33,127 nucleotides of DNA from Candidatus Omnitrophota bacterium (GCA_020053475.1 JAGVNC010000098.1:1-33127), one strand, 5' to 3'. Positions 1-6,670 are shown, counted from the first letter of the stretch. The notes: generated by a model not told the origin, from the sequence alone. Numbers and translations: made by a program.

Positions 1-47
1 AACGTGCCTGGCATAATAATTTTAAGCTCTCAGGAAGCTTAAGGAAT

Positions 48-91
48 TAGGACATTTTTATTTTGGTAGAACTAGGACATTTTAATTTTGG
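48..91. repeat. Direct repeat pair, possible IS21-like element end
   Basis: Two direct copies of TAGGACATTTT(T/A)ATTTTGG lie at 48-66 and 73-91, 18 of 19 bases identical, with a 25-bp period. From memory, closely spaced repeats of a GGACATTTT type are found at ends of IS21-family elements. No transposase is present, because the window begins here. It could equally be a local binding-site array. Confidence 0.35.
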
Positions 92-114
92 CTTGACACG
101 AGGTAAAGTTTAGG

Positions 115-142
115 TTGACTTTTTAACGGTTGATTTTACAAT
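115..142 (+). promoter_or_regulatory. Promoter of the lipoprotein operon
   Basis: TTGACT at 115-120, a 16-bp spacer and TACAAT at 137-142 fit a sigma-70 promoter. Initiation near 149 would give a short leader containing the AAGGAGG ribosome binding site at 162-168, eight bases before the ATG at 177. Confidence 0.55.
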
Positions 143-176
143 AGGAGCATTATATTATTCTAAGGAGGATAAAAAT

Positions 177-587
177 ATGGCCCGTTATTTGATGCTTTGC
201 TTTTCTGTAATTTTATTTTTGTTTAATGGTTGCGCATCAGCAGCAAAACATAAGCAGCTTGTCCAGGATGATACGGCTGATAGAATTACTGTTGGCAAGG
301 TGCAGCGCGAGATAAAAGTCGGCATGCCTTCAGCAAGTGTGGCTGAAATACTCGGGTCTCCCAATGTTGTATCCACCGATGAAGAAAGACGGGAAGTTTG
401 GATATATGACAAAATTTCTACCGAAGTCTCCTATTCGACAAGTGAAAGCGGCGCGACATTGCTTCTGATCGGCGGGAGCGGCTCATCCGGTGCCCGTTCG
501 ACAACCCAAAAAACATTGACCATCGTTGTTAAGTTCGACAATGAAGGCAAAGTTCGTGATTTTGCGTATCACTCATCTAGTTTCTAA
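177..587 (+). CDS. BamE/SmpA-like lipoprotein
   Basis: This is a small predicted lipoprotein of 136 residues. The first 18 residues form a hydrophobic signal peptide followed by the lipobox FNGC, giving a lipidated Cys19. Residues about 45-85 (VGMPSASVAEILGSPN, then EVWIYDK) match the SmpA/OmlA (BamE) fold, in which a GM-x-x-x-V-x-x-LG-x-P helix-turn leads into a strand with W and Y. BamE assists outer-membrane protein assembly, but many proteins with this fold are unrelated to the BAM complex, so the role here is open. A Ser/Gly-rich stretch (about 87-107) interrupts the C-terminal strands. The start is fixed by a strong AAGGAGG site. It is the first gene of a four-gene operon of predicted lipoproteins. 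Confidence 0.8.
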   Translation: MARYLMLCFSVILFLFNGCASAAKHKQLVQDDTADRITVGKVQREIKVGMPSASVAEILGSPNVVSTDEERREVWIYDKISTEVSYSTSESGATLLLIGGSGSSGARSTTQKTLTIVVKFDNEGKVRDFAYHSSSF

Positions 588-601
588 GAAAGGATTGTGT
601 G

Positions 602-1147
602 GTGAGGAAATTTCTTGGAATTGTTTTTCTGCCTTTACTTCTTTTAGGCTGCGCCACTTCCTACCCCCTGGATCTATTTAAAATAAGTGAAAATAGTTTG
701 CAGCTCAGATCCTTGCAGACGAGGATCTTTGATACTTTAGATGAAGAAAAAATAATTACGGCTTCTGCGGAAGCGCTCCAAGACATAGGCTTTACAATAG
801 ATAATAGCGAGACGAAATTGGGCTTCATGTTGGGTATTAAAGATGTTGATGCAACGCAAAAGGGGCAAGTTGTAGGAGCCGTTTTCCTTGATATTTTAAG
901 CGCCGCTGCCGGAGTTTCATCCAATTATTATGGCCAAGCTGACGCTGTGCAAAAGGTAAAGGCATCAATAATAATAAAATCCAGCAATGATGAAAAACAA
1001 ACAGCGGTAAGGATTACTTTTCAGCGATTGGTGTGGAATAAAATGGGCCTTCTGTCGAGGGTTGAATCTATAAAAGACGAAGAGATGTATCAGGCGTTCT
1101 TTGAGAAGTTATCAAAATCAGTATTCTTGGAGGAGCATAAGATATGA
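602..1147 (+). CDS. Predicted lipoprotein, paralogue 1 of a tandem family
   Basis: I do not recognise the family. The product of about 181 residues starts with a signal peptide and the lipobox LLGC (Cys17), so it should be a membrane-anchored periplasmic protein. GTG codons at 599 and 602 are both possible starts; 602 is preferred because the AAAGGA at 589-594 then lies seven bases away. The body has a conserved core: LRSLQTRIFDT, then ALQDIGFTIDN, a glycine/alanine-rich stretch, a basic strand, and EEMYQAFFEKLSKSVF at the C-terminus. The next two genes share this order of motifs, so the three are tandem paralogues. It lies 14 bp after the BamE-like gene and overlaps the next gene by 4 bp (ATGA), which suggests translational coupling. 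Confidence 0.75.
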   Translation: MRKFLGIVFLPLLLLGCATSYPLDLFKISENSLQLRSLQTRIFDTLDEEKIITASAEALQDIGFTIDNSETKLGFMLGIKDVDATQKGQVVGAVFLDILSAAAGVSSNYYGQADAVQKVKASIIIKSSNDEKQTAVRITFQRLVWNKMGLLSRVESIKDEEMYQAFFEKLSKSVFLEEHKI

Positions 1148-1569
1148 GGGGGAAAATAGCCTTATTTATTGTTCCTGTTTTATTGTTATTCGTAAGTGGC
1201 TGCGCTTCGACGACTCAGCAGGTTTTCACATCGGAGGAAAGCCAGGCTAAGTTGAGAAGCGTGCAAACGCGGGCTTTTGACACAAATGATAAGAATAAAA
1301 TGATGAGGAATGTTATCAGTACTTTGCAAGACTTGGATTTTGTTATTGATAACGCAGATCTTCTGTTGGGGTCAGTATCCGCGACAAAATTTTCTAATAA
1401 CCAGGCCGTGAAGGCGATGGTTACTGTTAGGGATCGGGGAGAAAAACAATTGTTGGTTCGTTTAACTGTGCAATATGGCCTTAAAGCGATAGAAGACCCA
1501 GTGCCTTATCAGGATTTTTTCAATGTGTTAGGGAAAGCCATTTTTTTAACAGCCCAACAGGTCGATTGA
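1144..1569 (+). CDS. Predicted lipoprotein, paralogue 2 of a tandem family
   Basis: This is a 141-residue predicted lipoprotein with signal peptide and lipobox VSGC (Cys20). It is the shortest and clearest of the three paralogues: AKLRSVQTRAFDT matches LQLRSLQTRIFDT of the gene before it, TLQDLDFVIDN matches ALQDIGFTIDN, and YQDFFNVLGKAIFL matches YQAFFEKLSKSVFL. No enzyme motif is visible. The fold looks like a small alpha/beta domain of helix, strand, strand and helix. The ATG overlaps the previous stop codon, and GGAGGAG at 1129-1135 gives a good ribosome binding site. Function is unknown; the operon suggests an outer-membrane or periplasmic complex of related subunits. Confidence 0.75.
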   Translation: MRGKIALFIVPVLLLFVSGCASTTQQVFTSEESQAKLRSVQTRAFDTNDKNKMMRNVISTLQDLDFVIDNADLLLGSVSATKFSNNQAVKAMVTVRDRGEKQLLVRLTVQYGLKAIEDPVPYQDFFNVLGKAIFLTAQQVD

Positions 1570-1587
1570 TTCCTTCAGGAAATTTCT

Positions 1588-2052
1588 TTGCGCAATCTTA
1601 TTATTTTCAGCCTTTTTATTAGTTTAGCATGTTCGGGTTGTGTTTTTCTTGCGGCTGGTGCTGTTGGGGGATATATAGCAGCAAAGGCAGGATCAAAGGA
1701 TCCCAAGAGCCAAAAAAGAAAATTAAAATTATCGGAAATGCAAAGGCGCAATCTTGAAATTAAAGAAGTAGAAAGCAACGATAGAGAAGATTTCCTGAGG
1801 GCGGTAGTAACTGTTTTTCAAGACAGGGGTTATATGATCCAAGCTTCAGATTATACGGGAGGCATAATAACCGCTCTCAATCAAGAACCATTCCTGCAAG
1901 TTACAGCCACTGTTGAATCTTTTACAAAAACACGTATAAAGATACGAATTGCCATGAGCGACCGCGAAGGGATTATCGAAGATGAAGAGATGTTCGGCAA
2001 ATTATTTGATGATATCCAAACAGAAGTCTTTAGACGTTCAAATTTGAGATAA
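1588..2052 (+). CDS. Predicted lipoprotein, paralogue 3 of a tandem family (TTG start)
   Basis: This third paralogue has 154 residues. The only start that keeps a signal peptide is a TTG at 1588, with CAGGA at 1576-1580 seven bases upstream. The lipobox is ambiguous (LAC at Cys15 or SGC at Cys18). A Gly/Ala-rich hydrophobic segment (AAGAVGGYIAAKAG) follows directly and could be a second membrane-associated stretch, which the other two paralogues lack. The shared core is more diverged: AVVTVFQDRGYMIQASD corresponds to the LQD-GF-IDN motif, and EDEEMFGKLFDDIQTEVF corresponds to the C-terminal EEMYQAFF motif. It is the last gene of the operon. Confidence 0.7.
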   Translation: MRNLIIFSLFISLACSGCVFLAAGAVGGYIAAKAGSKDPKSQKRKLKLSEMQRRNLEIKEVESNDREDFLRAVVTVFQDRGYMIQASDYTGGIITALNQEPFLQVTATVESFTKTRIKIRIAMSDREGIIEDEEMFGKLFDDIQTEVFRRSNLR

Positions 2053-2089
2053 CTTTGTACATTGCTTCGGTATTTATTACTTCCCGAAA

Positions 2090-2205
2090 TGGGCAGAATA
2101 CCACTGGCAAGTCCGTGGGTATCTATTGGGGGAGCGTGCACCGTAATCCAATCGAGTTAAGGTTCAGGCGTGTTCGCGATTCCGACGTTGACGCCTTTCT
2201 TTTTT
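2090..2205 (+). pseudogene. Possible excisionase/HTH C-terminal remnant
   Basis: One plus-strand frame reads LRFRRVRDSDVDAFL, which resembles the C-terminal wing of MerR/excisionase-like DNA-binding proteins (typically WRFRRSDIDAWL). No intact HTH helix precedes it in frame, and no start codon or ribosome binding site is seen, so if real it is a decayed fragment. The likeness rests on about 15 residues only. Confidence 0.2.
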
Positions 2206-2207
2206 TG
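2166..2207 (+). terminator. Possible intrinsic terminator after the lipoprotein operon
   Basis: AGGCGT (2166-2171) can pair with ACGCCT (2191-2196), followed by a T-rich run at 2196-2206. The 19-base loop is long, so the structure is only moderately convincing. It overlaps the -35 box of the promoter for the next operon. Confidence 0.35.
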
Positions 2208-2216
2208 TGGTATCCT
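2188..2216 (+). promoter_or_regulatory. Promoter of the AbrB/PIN toxin-antitoxin pair
   Basis: TTGACG at 2188-2193 and TATCCT at 2211-2216 are separated by 17 bp. A short direct repeat (AGTAGGAA twice, 2219-2234) lies just downstream, at the expected transcription start, and could be an antitoxin binding site. Confidence 0.45.
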
Positions 2217-2244
2217 TTAGTAGGAAAGTAGGAAATAGTATGAA

Positions 2245-2499
2245 ATGGAGGGGTTGATGGTCACGCGGATGAGGGAAAAAGGCCAGGTAACGATCCCGGC
2301 GGATATCCGGGAATCACTGCATTTGTCAAAGGATTCTCTGTTGTCTATTGCCAGGGTGGGGGATGGGATCCTTCTGACTCCTAAGCCTTCCGTTTTTGAG
2401 TCTGTTTCCGCTAAGTTTTCGAAAGCCGCTGCAAAAAAAGGCATTACTCTTCAAAGCCTCCTCAAAGACCTGAAAAAAAACCGGCATAACGAGCCTTAG
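2245..2499 (+). CDS. AbrB/MazE-family antitoxin
   Basis: This is a short DNA-binding antitoxin of up to 84 residues. The N-terminus (MREKGQVTIPADIRESLHL) is the swapped-hairpin AbrB/SpoVT/MazE domain with its GQVTIP signature, which binds operator DNA as a dimer. The C-terminus (from about residue 50: VFESVSAKFSKAAAKKGITLQSLLKDLKK) should wrap around the toxin and neutralise it. The start could be ATG 2245 or ATG 2257. Neither has ideally spaced Shine-Dalgarno bases: GGAGGGG at 2247-2253 is only three bases before 2257. It ends 2 bp before the PIN toxin, the usual antitoxin-first order. Autorepression of the promoter at 2188-2216 is expected from the family. Confidence 0.85.
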   Translation: MEGLMVTRMREKGQVTIPADIRESLHLSKDSLLSIARVGDGILLTPKPSVFESVSAKFSKAAAKKGITLQSLLKDLKKNRHNEP

Positions 2500-2501
2500 G
2501 T

Positions 2502-2957
2502 GTGGGCATTTCTCAATACAGGATTTTCTTCGATACAAGCGTGTATATTGCCGCGTTGCTTTCCCCCCGCGGGGCCGCGGGAGAACTTGTGCGCTTAGCC
2601 GAAGCCGGCATTATCCGGATGGTTGTTTCTGAAACGGTGATCATCGAGGCCGATCGTGTTGTGGCCGTCAAATTTCCGGAGCTTATTCAGGAAAGCCGCG
2701 GGCTGTGGAAACATCTTAACCCCCAGATCGCGCCAGATCCGGTAGGGAGTCAAATCAAGCCATTTTTGGATCAATTACCCAGAGGCGATGCGTCAATTCT
2801 CGGCGCGGCCCATTTGGCAGAGGTTCAAGCGTTTGTTACATGGAACACGCGCGATTTCCTGGCCCCCGGTGTTTCGTCGCTCGTTAATTTTCCTATTGTT
2901 GTCCCGGCGGATTGCCTTAAGCTTTTTAGGAAATGGATAGAACCTTTTTTGGGTTGA
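2502..2957 (+). CDS. PIN-domain ribonuclease toxin (VapC-like)
   Basis: This 151-residue PIN-domain protein is probably the RNase toxin partner of the AbrB-like antitoxin. Acidic residues expected to hold the catalytic metal are visible: Asp11 in FFDTSVY, Glu44 in SETVIIEA, Asp96 in RGDASIL and Asp118 in WNTRDF. Members usually cleave tRNA or other structured RNA. The start is a GTG at 2502, two bases after the antitoxin stop codon. No other start makes sense because Asp11 must be kept. The pairing of PIN toxin with AbrB antitoxin is one of the common VapBC types. The target RNA cannot be told from sequence. Confidence 0.85.
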   Translation: MGISQYRIFFDTSVYIAALLSPRGAAGELVRLAEAGIIRMVVSETVIIEADRVVAVKFPELIQESRGLWKHLNPQIAPDPVGSQIKPFLDQLPRGDASILGAAHLAEVQAFVTWNTRDFLAPGVSSLVNFPIVVPADCLKLFRKWIEPFLG

Positions 2958-3042
2958 GGGGGGAAGTAGTTCCGAGGACACCCTTCGCTTTGCTTTGGGC
3001 TTCGCGTGCCGAATTAATAAAACATTAAAGCTGTTCCCCTCA

Positions 3043-3071
3043 TTGACAAACTATACATAATCATGTATAGT
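3043..3071 (+). promoter_or_regulatory. Strong sigma-70 promoter of the YefM/RelE pair
   Basis: TTGACA (3043-3048), a 17-bp spacer and TATAGT (3066-3071) are near consensus. Transcription should begin about 3078, so the in-frame ATG at 3063 lies inside the promoter and cannot be the start of the downstream gene. Confidence 0.75.
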
Positions 3072-3073
3072 TT
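3048..3073. promoter_or_regulatory. Operator palindrome over the YefM/RelE promoter
   Basis: AAACTATACAT (3048-3058) and ATGTATAGTTT (3063-3073) form a perfect 11-bp inverted repeat around the 4-base centre AATC. It covers the spacer and the -10 box, the place expected for an antitoxin-binding operator that conditionally represses its own operon. Confidence 0.7.
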
Positions 3074-3089
3074 TAGCGGAGGTGTGAAT

Positions 3090-3362
3090 ATGACGATTAC
3101 GATTCCTTTAACAGAGCTTCGCCCTAAATTGCCGCAAATCATGGACAGGATCTCCAAGCGGTTTGACCGGTGTGTGATTACCCGCCACGGCAAGCCGGAA
3201 GCCGTTCTTTTATCTGAAGAGGATTATGAAGGCCTTTTGGAAACTATTGAAATCCTCTCCGATAAAGAAGCGGTGAAAAGGATTAAAAAAGCCAAGGCCG
3301 AAATCAGGAAGGGGAAAACGGTCCCGCTTCCCTCGCTGCGCCAACACATTGAGCATGTATAA
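3090..3362 (+). CDS. Phd/YefM-family antitoxin
   Basis: This 90-residue antitoxin has the N-terminal Phd/YefM DNA-binding domain (ITIPLTELRPKLPQIMDRI, then VITRHGKPEAVLLSEEDYEGLLETIEIL) and a basic, probably disordered C-terminal tail that would cover the toxin. The start at 3090 is chosen over an upstream in-frame ATG because GGAGGT at 3078-3083 sits six bases upstream and the upstream ATG is inside the promoter. The reading frame overlaps the toxin gene by a few bases. The 11-bp palindrome in the promoter is the likely autoregulatory operator. The antitoxin should neutralise the RelE-like product of the next gene. Confidence 0.9.
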   Translation: MTITIPLTELRPKLPQIMDRISKRFDRCVITRHGKPEAVLLSEEDYEGLLETIEILSDKEAVKRIKKAKAEIRKGKTVPLPSLRQHIEHV

Positions 3363-3615
3363 GATAGAGATCGCTGGCTCCGCCGGCAAAGAGTTACAGC
3401 GTATTTATCAGTTTGACCAAGATCTTTACGCGCGGTTAATCAACGCCATTGAATCGCTCGCCGCCGACCCTTTCCAAGGGAAAAAACTCAAAGGGAAATT
3501 TGACGGAGATTATTCTCTGCGGGTGGGCAGTTATCGGGTTGTTTATGGTGTTTTTAAAGACAGGCTTTTAGTGATCATTATCGATGTCGGCCACCGCCGG
3601 GAAATATACCGCTAA
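3355..3615 (+). CDS. RelE/ParE-superfamily toxin
   Basis: This product of about 86 residues belongs to the RelE/ParE superfamily. Its motif order is typical: KIEIAGSAGKELQRI at the start, LAADPFQGKKLKGKFDGDYSLRVGSYRVVYGVFKDRLLVIIIDVGHRREIYR at the end. RelE members cut mRNA on the ribosome; the family likeness (YRVVY, GHRREIYR) favours the RelE/YoeB side over the gyrase-poisoning ParE side, though this is not certain. ATG 3355 overlaps the antitoxin stop region (shared bases 3355-3362). A TTG at 3349 is an alternative start. No separate ribosome binding site is visible, so translation is probably coupled to the antitoxin. Confidence 0.88.
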   Translation: MYKIEIAGSAGKELQRIYQFDQDLYARLINAIESLAADPFQGKKLKGKFDGDYSLRVGSYRVVYGVFKDRLLVIIIDVGHRREIYR

Positions 3616-3620
3616 GTTGA

Positions 3621-3642
3621 ATTGTTGTTGGCCAACAACAAT
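3621..3642. repeat. Perfect 22-bp palindrome
   Basis: ATTGTTGTTGG at 3621-3631 is followed immediately by its exact reverse complement at 3632-3642, with no loop. It lies 6 bp after the RelE-like gene. No T-run follows, so it is not a standard terminator; a dimeric protein binding site is plausible. Confidence 0.5.
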
Positions 3643-3714
3643 CTGCCCTAACATCGGCTGCTAAGACCTCCACAGGATTTTCTAAAAAACATTCGATATC
3701 AAACAATTTCTTCC

Positions 3715-3720
3715 TATAAT
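3715..3720 (+). promoter_or_regulatory. -10 box giving a possible leaderless mRNA
   Basis: A consensus TATAAT ends seven bases before the ATG at 3728, with no Shine-Dalgarno sequence between. Transcription would begin at or next to the A of the ATG. The -35 region (TTCGAT at 3692-3697) is poor. Confidence 0.4.
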
Positions 3721-3727
3721 AGTTTTA

Positions 3728-5248
3728 ATGAATATTCTTTATTTAGTGGCTTGCGTTGTTGTTGGCGGGAGGATTTTGACCCGCTGTTTCCAGTCGGTCG
3801 GGAATGTCTCTTGGCAAAATTTTGCCGATCCTTCACTAACCGGGCCATTGTTGATCAGCCTGAGTACCTACGGATTGATCGCGTTCTTGAGCTTCTTATT
3901 GGCTAAGGTGTTGAGAAATTTTTTGGTGTCAGGTATTTTTGCCGCTCTTCTTTTGGGGCTTTATTGCCTCGTCCTCATTAATAATTTAACGCTCAACATT
4001 AAAGATTTTTGGCTCATCCATTCGGTTTTTGCCGGGCTTATTCTCTTGATTGTTTCCCAGCGCCACCGCTTAGTCTTTACCCCGTCCCGAGAAAAGCGTC
4101 CGCCTTTTCAAAACATCGCCCAAAATATCCTGATCGGCCTGTGGCTCCTTCATTCCGTTTCATATTTTCTGGAGAAAAATTTTACTCACGGCCGAGAGCC
4201 TTACGGGGATGAGATTCCTTTGTGGTTTATCGCCGCCAAGAATATGGGAGAAGGGGGGACGTTCTTTGCCCAGACGACGGGCTACGGCGATGGAGGTCTG
4301 CATCCTTTTTGTGTCCCATTTTTCTCGGCTCTGCCTAATCTTTTTTGGGGAACGAATATTACGGCGTCGTATTATTTTATGCCTTTGATCGTGATTGCCC
4401 TTTTGTGGATGGCCTTAAATCGAATCAAAGATGACCGCTGGGCCTTTTTGTTTTTTTACGTGAGTTTTTTTGCCGTCTTTAACAGCCGATCGTGGCTAAC
4501 CCATTTGATGTATCAGCTCGTTTTCGGGGACGGGGTCGCCTCGGTCATGGTATTGGCGGTTCTATTGGAAATTTATTACGCGAGCAAGAGGGAACACCTC
4601 AACGTGTTTCACTTTGCCGGGCTGAACCTTCTCGTCGGGCTTTTAGGGGTGAGTAAGCCCCCGGTGACATACATTTTCCCATTGCTGTTAATTCCGCTGT
4701 ACGGATTATGTTTTAACAAAGTCCTTTGGCCGCCCAAATTAAAATCACTGATCACGCTGGGGGCGCTCGCGTTGTGCGCTCTGCCTAATACGCTCTGGAG
4801 GCTGTTTACGCGGGTCAATGAGATCAAGCAGATCCAACTCTCGGGATTTGATTTAAAAACATACGTGTCACACCTGCTTCATCCCTATACGGAATTGCTG
4901 TACAAATGTTTTCTTAATATTGCCGTTGATGCCGATATGTTGGCGTATTACGCGTTATTGAGTGCGGCCATGGTGATCATTTTTCGTCCCAAAGGCATTC
5001 GTCTCCTTTTTGTGCCTTTATTGCTGCACTTTTTATTGCTCGTCAATTATTACGCCTACATTTATTATCAGGGAGATTGGGGGAGTTTCATGCGGTATTT
5101 TTTGCCCATCGTCCCGGCGTTGTTCTTTGTTGCAGGGCTGACGTTTGAGCATTGGATCAAGTGGATCGGCCAGAAAGATTGGGCGGGGTGGCAAAAAATC
5201 ACGTTGGCGGCGATTAGTTTGGCGATTGTTTTTGTTAAACTTTTTTAA
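3728..5248 (+). CDS. GT-C-like polytopic membrane protein, probable glycosyltransferase
   Basis: This 506-residue protein has about eleven hydrophobic segments. Between early membrane segments it carries an extracytoplasmic loop with the acidic pair Asp161-Glu162 (YGDEIPLWFIAAKNM), followed by LHPFCVPFFSALPNL. This is the layout of GT-C glycosyltransferases, which use polyprenyl-phosphate sugars and keep a catalytic acidic residue in the first large periplasmic loop. The minus-strand protein at 30652-32001 has the same pattern (WDAVATIAFNAK, then HTGYPLFTAFIEAW), which supports the call. Neither donor nor acceptor can be named. No ribosome binding site is present; see the possible leaderless promoter. 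It may be transcribed with the downstream repeat protein and WaaE-like gene, forming a small envelope-glycan locus. Confidence 0.65.
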   Translation: MNILYLVACVVVGGRILTRCFQSVGNVSWQNFADPSLTGPLLISLSTYGLIAFLSFLLAKVLRNFLVSGIFAALLLGLYCLVLINNLTLNIKDFWLIHSVFAGLILLIVSQRHRLVFTPSREKRPPFQNIAQNILIGLWLLHSVSYFLEKNFTHGREPYGDEIPLWFIAAKNMGEGGTFFAQTTGYGDGGLHPFCVPFFSALPNLFWGTNITASYYFMPLIVIALLWMALNRIKDDRWAFLFFYVSFFAVFNSRSWLTHLMYQLVFGDGVASVMVLAVLLEIYYASKREHLNVFHFAGLNLLVGLLGVSKPPVTYIFPLLLIPLYGLCFNKVLWPPKLKSLITLGALALCALPNTLWRLFTRVNEIKQIQLSGFDLKTYVSHLLHPYTELLYKCFLNIAVDADMLAYYALLSAAMVIIFRPKGIRLLFVPLLLHFLLLVNYYAYIYYQGDWGSFMRYFLPIVPALFFVAGLTFEHWIKWIGQKDWAGWQKITLAAISLAIVFVKLF

Positions 5249-5275
5249 CAACACACCATTAACAAGGAGAGGGGG

Positions 5276-5809
5276 ATGAGGAACATCACAAAAGTATTTG
5301 TAGGCCTAGTGCTGCTGGGATTGATGGCCGTTCCCACGGTGCAAGCCGAAGACACCTTTATACAGCTCTCGATTTTAGATCCCATTCAATTATTTCCCAA
5401 CGATTATGATGTGCAGGGAATCCGCCTCAACATTCTTTATGGAAATAACGCCAACGTTTCCGGAGTGGATTTAGGGTTGGTCAACAAAGTTACCGGCGAT
5501 ATGCATGGGCTTCAGTTGGGCGTTGTCAACTTGGTCGATGGCCATGTGCGCGGGCTTCAATCCGGCTATGTCAATGTCGTGCAGGGTGATTTTATCGGCT
5601 GGCAAGATGGTTGGGTGAATGTCACCCGCGGTGATTTTACTGGATTGCAAACAGGGTTCTTTTATAACACCGCCGAGCATATGAATGGCCTGCAAGTTGC
5701 CCTTTGTAACCATGCCGGTAATCTCGACGGGCTGCAAATCGGGCTGTTGAACTTTAACGACAATCGCGATCCTTTAGGGTTCTTCCCGATTGTTAACTTT
5801 TCGTTCTAA
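5276..5809 (+). CDS. Exported 15-residue-repeat protein (LA_2272-like surface repeat)
   Basis: This 177-residue protein has a cleavable signal peptide (about 1-24, ending VQA). Residues 46-164 are almost wholly made of eight 15-residue units with consensus xxG-L-Q-x-G-x-V-N-x-V-x-G-D; for example MHGLQLGVVNLVDGH, VRGLQSGYVNVVQGD and FIGWQDGWVNVTRGD. One unit (136-149) is a residue short. Such a strict short period with alternating hydrophobic residues predicts beta strands, either a solenoid or barrel strands. The ending FPIVNFSF has a terminal Phe, as in many outer-membrane barrels. From memory it resembles the LA_2272-type surface repeat family of unknown role. AAGGAGAGGGG just upstream gives the start. 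A terminator-like hairpin follows. Confidence 0.75.
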   Translation: MRNITKVFVGLVLLGLMAVPTVQAEDTFIQLSILDPIQLFPNDYDVQGIRLNILYGNNANVSGVDLGLVNKVTGDMHGLQLGVVNLVDGHVRGLQSGYVNVVQGDFIGWQDGWVNVTRGDFTGLQTGFFYNTAEHMNGLQVALCNHAGNLDGLQIGLLNFNDNRDPLGFFPIVNFSF

Positions 5810-5818
5810 ATAAGGGAG

Positions 5819-5858
5819 GCAGCGCTTTATTTTTATTAAAAATAGGCTGCTGTTTTTG
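5819..5858 (+). terminator. Intrinsic terminator after the repeat-protein gene
   Basis: GCAGC (5819-5823) pairs with GCTGC (5846-5850), enclosing an inner perfect stem TATTTTT/AAAAATA (5828-5834 and 5838-5844), followed by TGTTTTTGTG. It lies between the repeat protein and the next ATG at 5866. Confidence 0.55.
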
Positions 5859-5865
5859 TGATTTT

Positions 5866-6642
5866 ATGACAGAGATTACCGCCGTTATTATTACCAAAAA
5901 CGAAGAGCAGCAGATCAGCCGCTGCCTGGATTCCTTGAAATCGTGGGTGAAGGAAATCATTGTTATCGACGATGGATCGACCGACCAGACGGTGAGCTTG
6001 GCCCAAAAGGCCGGCGCCAAAGTGATTGTGCAAACGTCCAAGGGAAACTTCGACGGCCAGCGCAATAAAGGAATCGATGAAGCCAGCTCGTCGTGGGTCT
6101 TCCAGATGGATGCTGATGAAGTGGTGCCTGCACAAGCGGCCCGGGCCATTAGCGATGCGTTGGCCCAGAATCAAGATTTTGTTGCCTTTACATTGACTCG
6201 CCGCGATTTTATTTTTGGTATTCCTTTAACCCATATTATCAATGCTCCTTGTGTCAAAATTTTTCGCAAAGACAAGGGCAGGTATGCCAGCCATAAAATC
6301 CATGAAATTCTGAAAATCGATGGGCCGATCGGCCATATTGCGACAATCATTGACCATTACAATATCGCGTCCATTTCGCAAACATTGGAAAAATATAATT
6401 ATTACACGGATGTGGAAAGCCGGGTTTATTTGGAAGAGAATCCTGACATTCAACTAGCCGACCTTAAAAAGAATTTAATGGGCCGGACCGCGAAATTGTT
6501 TTATAAAAATTACATTAAACAAAAAGCTTACAAAGACGGGATTTACGGCCTGATTTGGGCCATCCTGCATGGGTTCTATATTCTTTTGCATTGGTTGAAG
6601 ATTACCGAAGGGGCGATCAACAAAAAACGGCTTAAGCCCTGA
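5866..6642 (+). CDS. Family 2 glycosyltransferase, WaaE/KdtX-like
   Basis: This 258-residue cytoplasmic enzyme has a GT-A fold. It starts with ITAVIITKNEEQQISRCLDSL, has the nucleotide-binding motif IDDGSTD (Asp35-Asp36), and the metal-binding DADE (82-85). The pattern GQRNKGIDEA and the later HKIHEIL are typical of the WaaE/KdtX group, which adds sugars to the lipopolysaccharide inner core and similar envelope glycans. The C-terminus (about 225-250) has a hydrophobic, probably membrane-associated helix. There is no Shine-Dalgarno sequence before the ATG at 5866, and a terminator-like hairpin lies directly upstream, so how it is expressed is unclear. The exact sugar donor and acceptor are not predictable. 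Confidence 0.85.
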   Translation: MTEITAVIITKNEEQQISRCLDSLKSWVKEIIVIDDGSTDQTVSLAQKAGAKVIVQTSKGNFDGQRNKGIDEASSSWVFQMDADEVVPAQAARAISDALAQNQDFVAFTLTRRDFIFGIPLTHIINAPCVKIFRKDKGRYASHKIHEILKIDGPIGHIATIIDHYNIASISQTLEKYNYYTDVESRVYLEENPDIQLADLKKNLMGRTAKLFYKNYIKQKAYKDGIYGLIWAILHGFYILLHWLKITEGAINKKRLKP

Positions 6643-6670
6643 TTTTGGCTTTAAAATCTTGGGAAAGTCT

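Noticed and set aside
3063-3089. Upstream ATG extending the YefM-like antitoxin by nine residues
   Set aside because: It lies inside the promoter and operator; a good ribosome binding site serves ATG 3090.
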